Positions 33,563-42,023 are shown, counted from the first letter of the stretch. The stretch: 64,000 nt of DNA from Calothrix sp. NIES-2098 (GCA_002368175.1 AP018172.1:4591001-4655000), one strand, 5' to 3'. Notes: generated by a model not told the origin, from the letters alone. Numbers and translations are program-made.

Positions 33563-33951
33563 ATGGTTAGTAAAGCTTTCTCATTCCGCTTGCCAGATGA
33601 AGCAGTGCAAGCGCTAGAAGCATTGCAGCTTGAAGGTGAGACATTAAACCAGACAGCACAGAGATTCATGTTGGAACATCTAGGACTGTCTACAAAACCG
33701 TCTACAATACTGCATACACCTGTAGACATCAAAGAATTGATTAAGCAAGAAGTGCGATCGCAACTAGAGGAAGTGCGGGGAAAGTCGAACGCCCGGTAGC
33801 AGAGAAGGATACTAGCACTACCGGGCGTTTAACCGACCATGAATTGACTATAACTAGAGACCGCACGCTCAACAAGCTAAAAACTGGCAGGCAATCCACA
33901 GCAGGTAAGGCGATTGATGCTTTCATCAAGGAACTTAAGCGCTCCTCTTGA
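33563..33951 (+). CDS. Ribbon-helix-helix protein with putative programmed -1 frameshift
   Basis: The zero frame encodes 78 residues ending at TAG 33797. Its start is a CopG/Arc-type ribbon-helix-helix (SKAFSFRLPDEAVQALEALQ, ETLNQTAQRFMLEHLG), then a linker and a helical segment (VDIKELIKQEVRSQLEEVRG). At 33778-33784 the zero frame reads G GGA AAG, a canonical X XXY YYZ slippery heptamer (the one used by phage lambda G/GT). A perfect 12-bp stem starts 3 nt later (33788-33799 with 33818-33829, 18-nt loop) and covers the zero-frame stop. The -1 frame then runs 55 codons to TGA 33949 and looks coding (LTDHELTITRDRTLNKLKTG, RQSTAGKAIDAFIKELKR), giving a 129-residue product. RHH proteins bind operators or centromeres; here a 22-bp iteron array begins 3 bp after the stop. 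Confidence 0.7.
33778..33829 (+). promoter_or_regulatory. Programmed -1 ribosomal frameshift signal (candidate)
   Basis: Slippery heptamer GGGAAAG (33778-33784), short spacer, then AACGCCCGGTAG pairing perfectly with CTACCGGGCGTT. If the weak first two pairs open, the spacer is 5 nt, within the usual range. Only TTT follows the hairpin, so a terminator reading is less convincing. Confidence 0.65.
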
Positions 33952-33953
33952 TG

Positions 33954-34151
33954 GGTTACAGTGCGACTATTGTTGGTTGCATGGGCGGTTGCAATGCGTC
34001 TACACCCAATTGTTCAAGCGTCTACACCCGAACAATTGACGGCTACAAGTGCACTGCATGGGGGGTAATAGGCGAACAATTGACGGACACAAGTGCGGTT
34101 GCAATGCGTCTACACCCGGTTGTTCAAGCGTCTACAGCGAAACAAGGAAAA
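33954..34151 (+). repeat. 22-bp-periodic iteron array (origin or centromere candidate)
   Basis: About nine units of exactly 22 bp can be laid end to end from 33954. Typical units begin GTCTACACCC or a variant (GCTACAAGTGC, GACACAAGTGC) and end TTCAAGC, TTGACG or GCAATGC. GTCTACA occurs at 33998, 34020, 34108 and 34130; a 40-bp stretch repeats at an offset of 110 (5 x 22). Further TGTAGAC motifs lie at 34160 and 34202 and inside and before the RHH gene (33534, 33688, 33700, 33721). Helically phased repeats next to an RHH gene are typical of plasmid partition or replication control sites. Confidence 0.75.
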
Positions 34152-34170
34152 CAATCGGGTGTAGACGGCT

Positions 34171-34195
34171 AAAACCCGCGTCAGTAGCGGGTTTT
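34171..34195 (+). terminator. Terminator after the iteron array
   Basis: AAAACCCGC and GCGGGTTTT form a perfect 9-bp stem with a 7-nt loop; the arm itself ends in TTTT. Confidence 0.75.
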
Positions 34196-34426
34196 GGCGA
34201 TTGTAGACAAAATTTTTCAAGGTGTATTTTAACAGTAATTCCTAAAAAATAGCGGTATCTTCTAATATATTGCTCAAAAACATAGACGCGCTACCATTGC
34301 AAAAGCCGATGCAGTTATCCACAGATGCCCCCGCCGAAAACTTCCAACTTCAACTTCCACTTACGCTAACTAGTTGAAGTGAAGCCGGAAGTTAAAGCAG
34401 AAGTCTTGCAACGCGAGTCAATCTGA

Positions 34427-34834
34427 TTACTTGCTTGATTCCCTTGATTCTTCCTGCAAGCTTTCGAGGTATGTTTGATAAACCTGAAAGCAACGGCCTG
34501 GTTTACGGTCAAAGCTTTCTGCCGATAAAGCAAAAGATTTCAAGGTATCGAGATTTGTAGACCACTTGTAACCCGCCGCCTTTCCTTTTTTGGCAATGCT
34601 GTAAACCATGCCAGCTAAATCAGCCCTACTCTCAACGCAGAGTTTTTTAAATTTTTCAAATTCCTCTCTATACACAGCTACCTGTGCTGGTTGCGTCTTA
34701 CCATCCCTGAGCGCCAAGGCTTTTGGGAAGTCGATTGTTTCATTGCCAGATGTAGAAGACTTTTGTTGTGTTCGGGCATTTGCTGAACAACCGACCAGTA
34801 GCGTCACCAGCAGAGTTATAAAAGCTTTTTTCAT
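34427..34834 (-). CDS. Small predicted lipoprotein
   Basis: 135 residues with a lipoprotein signal (MKKAFITLLVTLLVGCSANA, lipobox LVGC). The mature part is charged and helical with two Cys (FKKLCVESRADLAGMVYSIA, FDRKPGRCFQVYQTYLES). Likely anchored in the membrane facing the periplasm. Upstream (34835-35022) contains a further GTCTACA motif near the start. Purpose within the island unknown. An AACTTC-rich inverted repeat at about 34335-34400, followed leftward by TTTT, may terminate it. Confidence 0.65.
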   Translation of the reverse strand: MKKAFITLLVTLLVGCSANARTQQKSSTSGNETIDFPKALALRDGKTQPAQVAVYREEFEKFKKLCVESRADLAGMVYSIAKKGKAAGYKWSTNLDTLKSFALSAESFDRKPGRCFQVYQTYLESLQEESRESSK

Positions 34835-35351
34835 AGGAATTTAGTCTACAAAGACGGAATTAATTAATAATGCCCATCTGCGTCATTCCCTCCACCAGTT
34901 CGCGGTAAACTTTCGGTAAAAAGACTCAATAACCGAATGTGTCAATCGCTTTGACGGTCTTTGGGACTAAAACGTTTTACTGACACCTTGAGGGATTAGT
35001 AAAACTCTGGTGAGAAATACCAATGGACCCTTATAGGTTTCTAGAAAAACGTCTAAGGGTTTTAACGCTCTGTAGAAACTATAGAGTTTTGCCGTTGCAA
35101 ATCTGTTGCTTTCCACCTGGCGATACGTTACGTACTTTGGGAACCTATAACTTTCCCCGTATTGCGGAATGCTGCAATTGTTTTAGGCAAGTTTACTTGT
35201 CCGCCTACGCGTTTCTGCTTTTTCGGCAATGAAAAATTTAAGCTGCATCTGCTTTTCAACTTTTGGATCTTCCCTTTTTTTACCGTCACTTACCGGGTGA
35301 CGGGTCGGGTGACGGGTCAATTGGCTCGAAGTTAGTCCAGCCGATTTCTTT

Positions 35352-35495
35352 GTGAATTCACCCGATCGGCAACCGCTCGACGTAACAGACGAAATTGCCG
35401 CAATACTATATTGCGATCGAAATCTAGATGCAGCGATCGCTTATGTTTTGGTACGGATTATTAAAGCTGCATATCGAGATCTAACGAGCGAATAA
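35352..35495 (+). CDS. Very short ORF upstream of the zinc-ribbon gene
   Basis: A 47-codon frame from GTG 35352 with coding-like composition (DVTDEIAAILYCDRNLDAAI, YVLVRIIKAAYRDLTSE). It ends 12 nt before the next start, and that gene's ribosome binding site lies just after its stop, suggesting a two-gene transcript. Unknown function. The preceding 34835-35351 shows no convincing gene. Confidence 0.4.
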   Translation: MNSPDRQPLDVTDEIAAILYCDRNLDAAIAYVLVRIIKAAYRDLTSE

Positions 35496-35507
35496 ATAGG
35501 AGCTTTG

Positions 35508-35696
35508 ATGAAAAAATGGTACGGATGTCCAAAATGCACATCACAGGATTATTATCGACGGGTTTTTGATGAAGGGTGTGGTGTGAGGACTCTCTTCTAC
35601 TGTCGCTCGTGCAGTCACATTTTTTATTCTGCTCTTTTATGGGAGATAGATGACAAATTCGACTATTTTGAACAACACCCACGGACAGATGAGTAA
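35508..35696 (+). CDS. Small zinc-ribbon-like protein
   Basis: 62 residues from ATG 35508, preceded by AGGAG at good spacing. CPKC near the N-terminus and CRSC about 24 residues on form a plausible four-Cys zinc ribbon (WYGCPKCTSQDYYRRVF, TLFYCRSCSHIFY), followed by an acidic tail. Possibly nucleic-acid binding. Last gene before the right island border. Confidence 0.55.
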   Translation: MKKWYGCPKCTSQDYYRRVFDEGCGVRTLFYCRSCSHIFYSALLWEIDDKFDYFEQHPRTDE

Positions 35697-35716
35697 TTAC
35701 ACTCAACTTGATATTC

Positions 35717-35734
35717 TGCTACTCAATTGCTACT
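35717..35734 (+). repeat. 18-bp attachment-core copy C (right border of island)
   Basis: TGCTACTCAATTGCTACT, identical to the core inside the 207-bp repeats (21920, 31259), with different flanks. The core is itself two TGCTACT units separated by CAAT, resembling a recombinase binding site. It lies about 240 bp before the second metallophosphoesterase gene. Confidence 0.7.
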
Positions 35735-35971
35735 CACATTCGCAACAACAAAGCCTTGATTTTATTGGGTTAAAACCTTCTATTGATATTACATATAAAT
35801 ATATGTAGGCTGGGCATTGCCTACCACAATCCCTAGTTAGCGGTCGTTGTCTACCATTTGTGTATTTCCCAAATTAAGGATGAGAAACAGGTAAATTTAT
35901 AGCAATTAATTAAGATAGATTTTATTTTTTGGTAAGCTGTAAGCGCTGCTATCAGGAGTGTCTGTTGCGCT

Positions 35972-36805
35972 ATGCATTGGTTATTTACAGGACATTTAAG
36001 AGTAGATAAAATAACGGTTAAGATTACAGATTTACCTACATCTTTAGAAGGTATAAGGTTAGTACAATTGTCAGATTTTCATTACGATGGGATGCGACTA
36101 TCGGAAGAAATGTTAGAAGAAGCGATCGCACTCAGTAATGAAGCAGAACCCGATCTAGTTGTATTAACTGGTGATTATGTCACCGACGATCCCGCCCCAA
36201 TTCATAAATTAGCGCAACGACTGAAATATTTAGAGAGTCGTTATGGTATTTACGCCATACTTGGTAATCATGACATCCATTACAGCCACTCCAAAGCAGA
36301 AGTTACAGATGCTTTTACTAAAATTGGAATCCATGTCTTGTGGAATGAAATCGCCTATCCCCTAGGAAAAGAATTACCATTAGTAGGATTAGCCGATTAT
36401 TGGTCGCGAGAGTTTAAACCTGCACCAGTAATCACTCAACTAGACTCCGCCACACCCCGCATTGTTTTATCTCACAACCCAGATACTGCTCAAATATTGC
36501 AACAATGGCGAGTAGATTTACAGCTATCTGGTCATACCCACGGAGGTCACATTGTATTACCTGGTATTGGGCCTGTGGTGTTTCATTATAAAAAGCTTTT
36601 GAAAAAACTACCCAAAAAATTGCGGCGTTGGGTTCCCTTTTTCTTAGGAGATTTCTCGAAAGTAGTGCGATATTGGGAATGGGCGCAAGGTTTTCACAAA
36701 GTAGGAAATAATCAGTTATACGTCAATCGTGGCTTAGGAACTTATCGCCCAGGACGCTTATTTTGTCCGCCAGAAGTGACTGTAATTACTTTAATTAGTC
36801 AATAG
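35972..36805 (+). CDS. Metallophosphoesterase (YkuE/YaeI-like), copy 2
   Basis: 277 residues, a full-length paralogue of the gene at 20955, with intact dimetal motifs SDFHYDG, LTGDYV, LGNHDI, LSHNPD and SGHTHGGH. N-terminal MHWLFTGHLRVDKITVKITD parallels MHWLLSGPLSTEKLTVKIAD of copy 1. A conserved TAAGCTNTAAGCGCT block precedes both genes. The pair was probably a tandem duplication before the island entered the gap between them. Confidence 0.9.
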   Translation: MHWLFTGHLRVDKITVKITDLPTSLEGIRLVQLSDFHYDGMRLSEEMLEEAIALSNEAEPDLVVLTGDYVTDDPAPIHKLAQRLKYLESRYGIYAILGNHDIHYSHSKAEVTDAFTKIGIHVLWNEIAYPLGKELPLVGLADYWSREFKPAPVITQLDSATPRIVLSHNPDTAQILQQWRVDLQLSGHTHGGHIVLPGIGPVVFHYKKLLKKLPKKLRRWVPFFLGDFSKVVRYWEWAQGFHKVGNNQLYVNRGLGTYRPGRLFCPPEVTVITLISQ

Positions 36806-37539
36806 TCATTTGTCATTGGTCATTGGTCATTTGTCTCTCTTCCCTTCCAATCAATGCTGTTGACCCTGGACTTTTGACTTTTGACTTACATACTAGAAAC
36901 CGCCTCAAGCTACGATGGGAGAATATCGACAGCTTAGGGCGGTTCTTGGAATAATATGCAATCGTTCGAGAAAATTTGGAAATTCAGAGGGAATATAGCT
37001 AAACTAAGGTGGACTATGGACAATCTTCGCAACTCTATCTCTTCAGAACTACTTGTGCATCCTTTATCCAACTAGGCAGGTATTTCTGGCTGTGCGTTCA
37101 ATCACCTCCACAACAATTATCGATGAGTTTAAGGCGAAAACACTTTCAACGGATGCGACAACTGAGTAGTGATTGCGAGGATATTAGAGCAGGAGGCACA
37201 GGCTCTAATTTGAAGGTTTTAGTGAACTTTTAACCTTTTTGTACCTTGTTCTTAATGTAGCATCTCCTTTTTGGTGCGTCACCATGTATTTACCAAACTT
37301 GAACGGTATTAATTTTCTGCAACAATTTGGCAATTTTTCTTAATAAGTAGAGGAGATAGCAATTTCAAACAGCTTTGCATCACATCAATCATCTGTAAGG
37401 CAATACAGTTCGCTCAGGCTGGGATGCTTACATCGTAAGGAATACCGCTATAGCAAAAGATTGTAGGTTTTACCCTACAATCTCTTAACTTAACCGTATC
37501 GATCTACAAGGGACGCGAAGCTTTGCACTTGTGACTCTG
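36806..37539. other. Gene-poor spacer with heptamer repeats
   Basis: 36806-36890 holds heptamer-type repeats (TCATTGG, TTGACTT families). ACCGCC...GGCGGT at 36900-36943 can form a long hairpin. No convincing gene in 36950-37450; the short frame at 37009 lacks coding character. Confidence 0.5.
37458..37483 (-). terminator. Terminator of the 240-aa membrane protein gene
   Basis: AGATTGTAGG and CCTACAATCT form a 10-bp stem, followed leftward by TTTTGC. Confidence 0.75.
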
Positions 37540-38262
37540 TTACTGAGCAGAACCCCCAGTGTTACTGTCTCCCGAAGACGAGGAACCTTTGCTATTGGTG
37601 TTTGACTTGTCTGTTCCTGAAAATGGAGTATTGGTCAAACTGTCGCTCTTGTTATCTTGTGCAGAAGATTTACTAGTAGAACTTTGTTGACTGGAAGTAT
37701 TGGGTGATGTACTTGGCGATGTAGTTGGGGCTTTTTCAGCAGCAGGTCGTTGAGACGGAACAGTTATATTAATATTTGGTTGTGTAGGTGCAGAAGATGC
37801 TGGAGCCTGGGGTTGTGGAATTACAACAGGTACTTCTCTAGTTCTTTCGATGATTGTGGTTTTGCTTGGAGGAGATTGACTAGCAGCCGGAGAAGGACTG
37901 GCACTGTTTGGTACAGGTACAGGAACTACTACTGGCGAACTATTGTCAACAGTTGCATTGTTGCGTTGGTTGAAATACCAAAATGCTCCTACGCCCAAGG
38001 TAACTAGGGAAGTGAGGATTACGCCTATTAGTAAGCCATTAGCAGCATTAGCGTTATCGCGATCTGCTAAATTAGCTTGCTGATATCTGCGCTCGCTGTC
38101 ACGACCATGTACATAACCACTACCATAGGAATTGGTTGTGTTATTAACTGTTTCAGTCGTTCTCTGCACGTGAGTACGAGTCTCACCGTTAGCATCTGTA
38201 TAAGTTTCTTGCCGATTTTCGCTGCGGTAATTTTCGCGATCGCCTGGATTATTCATAGTCAT
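37540..38262 (-). CDS. Single-pass membrane protein with Pro/Ser-rich tail
   Basis: 240 residues from ATG 38262, chosen because GAGGAG lies 8 nt upstream; the frame extends to TTG 38277. A polar N-terminus (ENYRSENRQETYTDANGETR) precedes one membrane helix (LLIGVILTSLVTLGVGAFWY, about 73-95) and a low-complexity Pro/Ser/Thr/Gln tail probably outside the membrane. Similar proteins are frequent in filamentous cyanobacteria; function unknown. 38263-38647 upstream shows no gene. Confidence 0.7.
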   Translation of the reverse strand: MTMNNPGDRENYRSENRQETYTDANGETRTHVQRTTETVNNTTNSYGSGYVHGRDSERRYQQANLADRDNANAANGLLIGVILTSLVTLGVGAFWYFNQRNNATVDNSSPVVVPVPVPNSASPSPAASQSPPSKTTIIERTREVPVVIPQPQAPASSAPTQPNINITVPSQRPAAEKAPTTSPSTSPNTSSQQSSTSKSSAQDNKSDSLTNTPFSGTDKSNTNSKGSSSSGDSNTGGSAQ

Positions 38263-38647
38263 TATTTCACTCCTCAATTGGAAAAATTGCTAAACTAAAC
38301 TTTGCAATAATCAAATGTTTTATTGCTTTTGAAAATATGTTTATTTAGGTTTTAAATAGTGTTCTATTTGTTACCTAACGTCTTTACAACATCAGAATAA
38401 CCTTTGCGATCGCGTCCACGGCTCTATCGCGAGTAGGGAGTTTTTCCTCCATCCAAAGGTGGAATATAGGCAACCATTTGATAACTATTAGCTTATTAAC
38501 AGGCTAAGTATCTAATAGTTTTACTAATTTATGAAATCTTTAAATGTCCTACTTGTAATCTTGATAATTACTATATTAAAAGTTTAATTTTTATCTTTAT
38601 GTAAATAAAAATACCCAGTATGTAAGATTGGCGATCGCTTTTGTACG

Positions 38648-39286
38648 TCATCCCCAACGCCAGTTTAGCTTCAATAAACTTTTAATTTTCTGACACCATC
38701 GTTTTACTAGAGGTTGAGACTTTGAGCTATGTCTTGATGAAGTTGACCATCTGGAAGATGAGGATGTAAACGGAGTTTTTACACCTCTCAATTCTTGTTC
38801 TAGCTGTGCAGCTTTGTTTAAATCTGAAGTAGCGCGATATTCATATCCCAGTTGAGAACAAGCTAGCCCGCGATATTTGTATGCTTCAATATAGCGAGGA
38901 TTGAGACGAATTGCGCTGGTAAAATCTGCGATCGCTTCTTCATATCTTCCTTGGCTAGCATTCTGCACTCCCAAATTATAGAAAGTTTCCGCATTCCAGC
39001 GATTGACAGAGACTTTGCTAGGCTTGCTTGGCGAAGTTGGAGGTTCAACAGCAGTAGGTAGTTGTTCGGTTTTGAGGTGATTGTAAGCGGCGTTGATTTT
39101 TTTGATTTTTTCCTCAGCTGCCTGTTTTTGCTGTTGGTCAGCAAAGCGATCGGGATGCCAAGTTTTAACTAAATTACGGTAAGCTTGCTTTACCTGTGCC
39201 TGCGATGCACCGGGTTTCAGTCCGAGAACTTCTAAAGAATCAATGATACTCAGGTGTAGATGCGATCGCGGCTGGTCGTTAGACAT
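38648..39286 (-). CDS. J-domain protein with TPR
   Basis: 212 residues. A DnaJ domain (about 13-75) has the essential HPD motif (LVKTWHPDRFADQQQ), so it can stimulate an Hsp70 ATPase. Two TPR units follow (WNAETFYNLGVQNASQGRYE, AIADFTSAIRLNPRYIEAYK), then a basic Ser-rich tail. It has the same J-TPR arrangement as the gene immediately upstream, which adds WD40 repeats, so the two arose by duplication. Likely a co-chaperone adaptor. Confidence 0.88.
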   Translation of the reverse strand: MSNDQPRSHLHLSIIDSLEVLGLKPGASQAQVKQAYRNLVKTWHPDRFADQQQKQAAEEKIKKINAAYNHLKTEQLPTAVEPPTSPSKPSKVSVNRWNAETFYNLGVQNASQGRYEEAIADFTSAIRLNPRYIEAYKYRGLACSQLGYEYRATSDLNKAAQLEQELRGVKTPFTSSSSRWSTSSRHSSKSQPLVKRWCQKIKSLLKLNWRWG

Positions 39287-39398
39287 ATCGCAGATGAAGA
39301 AATAAGTAACGATGTAAATCTATGCTAACTTTTTCTCAAAATTTCTTAGAATCCAGCCAAAATCTTCAAAGACAATTTGCGATCGCATCATACTAAAC

Positions 39399-40790
39399 TC
39401 ACTGCCAAATTTTAATTGTCATGTCTCGGCTACCGCTGGCGAGGGTTTTACCATCGGGACTGAAAGCAATAGCATTAACCCAATCGGAATGATTGCCTAG
39501 AGTATAAACTTGTTGTCCATTTTTAACCTGCCACAGCTTCACAGTCTGGTCGGCGCTACCACTAGCAACAAACTCACCATCGGGAGTAAAAGCCACAGAC
39601 CAAACAAAATTGTGATGTCCTGCAAGGGTATTTATTTGCTTGCCTGTACTAATATTCCATAGCTTAATACTCTGGTCATAACTGCCACTAGCGAGAATTT
39701 GCTCGTTAGGACTGATAGCAACACAAGTAACCCAACTTGTATGGCCAGTGAAGGTATGTAACAGCTTCTTATTTTTCAGATTCCATATTTTAATAGTGCG
39801 ATCGCCACTACCACTAACTAAAATCTCCTGCTGACGACAAATAGCCAGCGAGTAGATCGCATCAGTATGTCCCTTCAAAATGTGTAGTAATTGCCCCATA
39901 GCTATATGTGAAATTTTAATAGCAGTATCGCTACCGCCACTAAAGACAGTTTGACCATCTGAACTGATAGCAATAGCCACCACAGGCGTTGAATGTACCT
40001 TGAGAGTATTGACTAATTTCCCTGTAGATACTTGCCAAACCATAATAGTGCAGTCATTGCTACCACTCACTAAAGTTTGGCTATCTGGACTAAAAGCAAG
40101 GCATCTTATCGACTTAATATGACCATTTAAAGTATGTATTAATTTTCCTGTTTTGAGATGCCAAATTTTAACAGTGTTGTCACTACTTCCACTAGCGAGA
40201 AATTGCCCATCTGGACTAATTACAGTTGCACAGACCCAATTTGAATGATTTAAGGTATGTATACATTTCCAAGGCGAAGCTGGAGTTTTTACTTCAGATG
40301 TGGGTGGTTTAGACTGTGTTATTCTTTGTTGAAGTTCCAGTTGTACCGCATTTCTCAAATCTGATTTTGCTCTATTTTCATAGCCTAATTTAGAACAGGC
40401 TAACCCTCGATATTTATAAGCTTCAAAATAATTAGGATTGAGGCGAATTGCTTGGGTAAAATCCTCAATTGCTTCAGTATATCTTCCTCGTTGAGCATTC
40501 TCCATGCCGCGTTTGTAGAAAGTTTCTGCATTGGATGTGTAAGCGTCAACCTTTGTTTGATGAGATTGAGAAGATTGATCTGTTGCCTCTGCGCGATCGG
40601 ACTTTAACCTGCCATAAGCCTGATTAATTTCTTTAATCTTTTCTTCTGCTACCAGCTTTTGCTGAGGTTCGAGAAAACTATCTGGATGCCAAACCTTCGC
40701 CAAACGGCGGTAAGCTTGCTTGATTTCCTGTGGTGATGCATTGGGTTTCAACTCCAAAATTTCGTAGGCACGATCGATATCAAGGCGCAT
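39399..40790 (-). CDS. J-domain-TPR-WD40 fusion protein
   Basis: 463 residues from ATG 40790 (MRLDIDRAYEILELKPN); the longer frame to 40853 would overlap the divergent tocopherol cyclase gene. J domain with HPD (AKVWHPDSFLEPQQ), TPR units (NAETFYKRGMENAQRGRYTE, AIEDFTQAIRLNPNYFEAYK), then seven WD40 repeats from about residue 175 (for example GHTSWVTCVAISPNEQILAS and SGSADQTVKLWQ), enough for a complete propeller. It could direct Hsp70 to specific partners; known examples are mainly cyanobacterial. Transcribed toward the 212-aa paralogue. Confidence 0.88.
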   Translation of the reverse strand: MRLDIDRAYEILELKPNASPQEIKQAYRRLAKVWHPDSFLEPQQKLVAEEKIKEINQAYGRLKSDRAEATDQSSQSHQTKVDAYTSNAETFYKRGMENAQRGRYTEAIEDFTQAIRLNPNYFEAYKYRGLACSKLGYENRAKSDLRNAVQLELQQRITQSKPPTSEVKTPASPWKCIHTLNHSNWVCATVISPDGQFLASGSSDNTVKIWHLKTGKLIHTLNGHIKSIRCLAFSPDSQTLVSGSNDCTIMVWQVSTGKLVNTLKVHSTPVVAIAISSDGQTVFSGGSDTAIKISHIAMGQLLHILKGHTDAIYSLAICRQQEILVSGSGDRTIKIWNLKNKKLLHTFTGHTSWVTCVAISPNEQILASGSYDQSIKLWNISTGKQINTLAGHHNFVWSVAFTPDGEFVASGSADQTVKLWQVKNGQQVYTLGNHSDWVNAIAFSPDGKTLASGSRDMTIKIWQ

Positions 40791-40818
40791 ACTGGGATAT
40801 AGGCAACACATTGAAACT

Positions 40819-41916
40819 ATGCTTAGTATTCCCAAAAATTTCCTCGACACCACCCAAACACCACATTCTGGTTATCACTGGGATGGTAGTAGCCGTCGCT
40901 TTTTTGAAGGCTGGTATTATCGCGTCACCTTACCCGATTGCGGTCAAACTTTTGCCTTTATGTACTCTATTGAAGACCCGATTGGCAATCAACCCCACAG
41001 TGGTGGTTCAGCCCAAGTTCTAGGGCCAAACGATGAATATATCTGCCGAACTTTTCCGGATGTCACAAAATTTTGGGCGAGTCGCGATGTCTTAGCTTTG
41101 GGTCATTGGGGGACAACAGATTTAGCTACCCAACCCTTCTACCTGATCCCAGCAGAGTTTGAACATCATGTTCAACAAGGCTATCAAGCTACAGCTACCT
41201 TAAATCAAGGAATTATTAGCGACCCTGCTACAGGTAATTATTGCCGTTGGCAGTATGAAATTAAGCCAGTATATGCTTGGGGTAATCATGGCGGTCTGCA
41301 ACAATCAACCGCTGGCTGGCTCTCATTTTTGCAGATTTTTGAACCGGGATGGCAAATTTTAATGGCTCACGGTTTAGCTAGTGGGTGGATTGATTGGAAC
41401 GGTAAAATCTACGAATTCACCAACGCCCCAGCCTACGGCGAAAAAAATTGGGGTGGTGCTTTTCCTAAAAGATGGTTTTGGTTAAATTGTAATAGCTTCT
41501 ACAACGAACCTGACTTGGCATTAACCGCCGGGGGTGGACGACGGGGTGTGCTGTGGTGGATGGAATCTGTAGCGATGATTGGCGTGCATTATCAAGGCAA
41601 GTTTTATGAATTTGTTCCCTGGAACTCGCAAGTTAGCTGGAATATTCAGCCTTGGGGTAAATGGGAAATGCAAGCACGTAACTCAAATTATGAAGTTGAG
41701 TTAATTGGAACTACAGATTTACCCGGTACACCCTTACGTGCGCCCACAGCCCAAGGTTTAATCTACTGTTGTCGAGACACTATGCAAGGACAACTGGATT
41801 TGCAGTTACGAGAAATCAGTGACGGCAAACCTAAAATCATCTTGAAAGCACAAAGTTCGCTGTGTGGCTTAGAAACTGGTGGCAGTCCTTGGGATGATTC
41901 TTGGCAGTCTAGTTAA
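40819..41916 (+). CDS. Tocopherol cyclase family protein
   Basis: 365 residues with tocopherol cyclase (VTE1/slr1737-type) signatures: TPHSGYHWDGSSRRFFEGWY near the start, FAFMYSIEDPIGNQPHSGG, GWLSFLQIFEPGWQILMAHG, and the Trp-rich YGEKNWGGAFPKRWFWLNCN. The enzyme closes the chroman ring of tocopherol from 2,3-dimethyl-phytylquinol at plastid or thylakoid membranes. Length fits cyanobacterial homologues. Divergent from the J-domain-WD40 gene with only 28 bp between start codons, so the promoters overlap the coding ends. Confidence 0.92.
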   Translation: MLSIPKNFLDTTQTPHSGYHWDGSSRRFFEGWYYRVTLPDCGQTFAFMYSIEDPIGNQPHSGGSAQVLGPNDEYICRTFPDVTKFWASRDVLALGHWGTTDLATQPFYLIPAEFEHHVQQGYQATATLNQGIISDPATGNYCRWQYEIKPVYAWGNHGGLQQSTAGWLSFLQIFEPGWQILMAHGLASGWIDWNGKIYEFTNAPAYGEKNWGGAFPKRWFWLNCNSFYNEPDLALTAGGGRRGVLWWMESVAMIGVHYQGKFYEFVPWNSQVSWNIQPWGKWEMQARNSNYEVELIGTTDLPGTPLRAPTAQGLIYCCRDTMQGQLDLQLREISDGKPKIILKAQSSLCGLETGGSPWDDSWQSS

Positions 41917-41949
41917 AAGTACTGCTATCATTATATATGCTTTGTTCTT

Positions 41950-42023
41950 GGGGCTGTAGCTCAGTTGGATAGAGCGAGCGCCTCCTAAGCGCTAGGTCGT
42001 GCGTTCAAGTCGCACCAGTCCCG
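41950..42023 (+). tRNA. tRNA-Arg (anticodon CCU)
   Basis: A complete cloverleaf: acceptor GGGGCTG/CAGTCCC with one G-T pair, D stem GCTC/GAGC, anticodon stem AGCGC/GCGCT around loop CTCCTAA (anticodon CCT), variable AGGTC, T arm GTGCG TTCAAGT CGCAC, discriminator G. CCA is not encoded. It decodes AGG. Confidence 0.95.

Noticed and set aside
33343..33732. Minus-strand 129-codon frame opposite the RHH gene
   Set aside because: Covers the RHH promoter and start in antisense, with no recognisable domain; the plus-strand RHH gene explains the region.
33948..34252. Plus-strand frames across the iteron array
   Set aside because: They arise from the 22-bp repeats (repeated Cys/Gly/Thr peptides) and pass through a terminator; better explained as non-coding DNA sites.
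35023..35232. Plus-strand 69-codon frame in the island
   Set aside because: Unusual composition (many Cys, Arg, Leu), no ribosome binding site and no neighbour coupling; not convincing.
37009..37233. Plus-strand 74-codon frame in the 36.8-37.5 kb spacer
   Set aside because: No start context or coding composition; lies among interspersed repeats.
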